The notes beneath the pieces were generated by a model. That model worked only from the letters and a program-made list of their open reading frames with translations, was not told the DNA's origin and searched no databases. The translations under genes and the position numbers were made by a program. Shown here in pieces: positions 63,943-64,000 of a stretch of DNA of 64,000 nt (its first letter is position 1; each line of letters opens with the position of its first letter). Source of the stretch: Bacteroidaceae bacterium (GTDB lineage: Bacteria > Bacteroidota > Bacteroidia > Bacteroidales > Bacteroidaceae); assembly GCA_024398475.1 (NCBI GenBank), contig JAKSJB010000003.1, positions 62,001 through 126,000 on the forward strand, given 5' to 3'.

Positions 63943-64000
63943 TCAATTGAACGTAATGAGGAAATAATTTTTCTTTCCTTTCTGTACCAGCAGATACTTG
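63943..64000 (-). CDS. tyrS: Tyrosyl-tRNA synthetase, 3' end (partial)
   Basis: The last 18 codons read KYLLVQKGKKNYFLITFN and stop. The R/K-GKKNY-x-LI ending is that of the S4-like RNA-binding domain closing bacterial TyrS (E. coli ends in RRGKKNYCLICWK). The rest lies beyond the window. Call based on this short match only. Confidence 0.7.
   Translation of the reverse strand, partial: KYLLVQKGKKNYFLITFN

Overview
The window is chromosomal DNA from a Bacteroidales bacterium, most likely a Prevotellaceae member (my inference). The evidence is many promoters of the Bacteroidetes type (TAnnTTTG at -7 with TTG/TTTG 19-21 bases upstream), SusC-like outer-membrane receptors, a C10 cysteine protease, a three-subunit fumarate reductase/succinate dehydrogenase, and an arginine cluster of the Bacteroidetes kind. 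No rRNA, tRNA or CRISPR array is visible.

Layout. 1-3104 (minus): trkA (partial) and dxs, sharing one base. 3237-7269 (plus): a secreted GH3 glucosidase, then a Trp-codon leader peptide and terminator ahead of a TrpB2-type tryptophan synthase beta chain. 7310-11919 (minus): rnc, fabF, acpP, typA. 11920-15666: relic-rich spacer, a small protein and a C10 protease. 16040-21327 (plus): argR, a GNAT acyltransferase, argG, argC, argD and a NusG-like protein. 21609-24478 (plus): a leader peptide with seven consecutive Tyr codons, an attenuator, an SSS symporter and a porin. 24577-27829 (minus): TIM-barrel isomerase, FMN dehydrogenase, GPH transporter. 28075-34780 (plus): pyrE, an SRPBCC protein, argH, aldo/keto reductase, lipoprotein, polysaccharide flippase, GH43. 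34777-38881 (minus): an array of orphan Rhs tips, one ending in a lipase-like and one in a zinc-metallopeptidase-like toxin, each with an immunity candidate, separated by scraps of Rhs core. 39122-43886 (minus): DUF2795 protein, cobalamin adenosyltransferase, a hypothetical gene, ribF, nucleoside permease, ribD. 44133-51338 (minus): a RelE/YafQ-type toxin-antitoxin pair and a compact seven-gene island built around a Ycf46-like AAA ATPase. 51357-54465: decayed mobile DNA, repeat arrays and a DUF4143 ATPase. 54533-59648 (minus): outer-membrane receptor, PspC-domain protein, PadR regulator. 60166-63668 (minus): sdhB/frdB, sdhA/frdA, sdhC. 63943-64000: 3' end of tyrS.

The strongest signals for new biology are these. 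(1) The Tyr leader fits a classical attenuator: its last codons can pair with the 5' arm of the terminator, which predicts that the symporter/porin pair is a tyrosine-controlled uptake system. (2) The Rhs cassette array has core scraps at its junctions and a promoter in front of at least one orphan tip. (3) The Ycf46-like AAA island encodes mostly unrecognised proteins and carries one in-frame stop in its first gene. (4) A GNAT enzyme in the arg cluster is a good candidate for the first enzyme of the succinylated arginine route known in Bacteroides. Everything here was read by eye. Family names rest on motifs I recognise, and functions of the unrecognised genes are left open.
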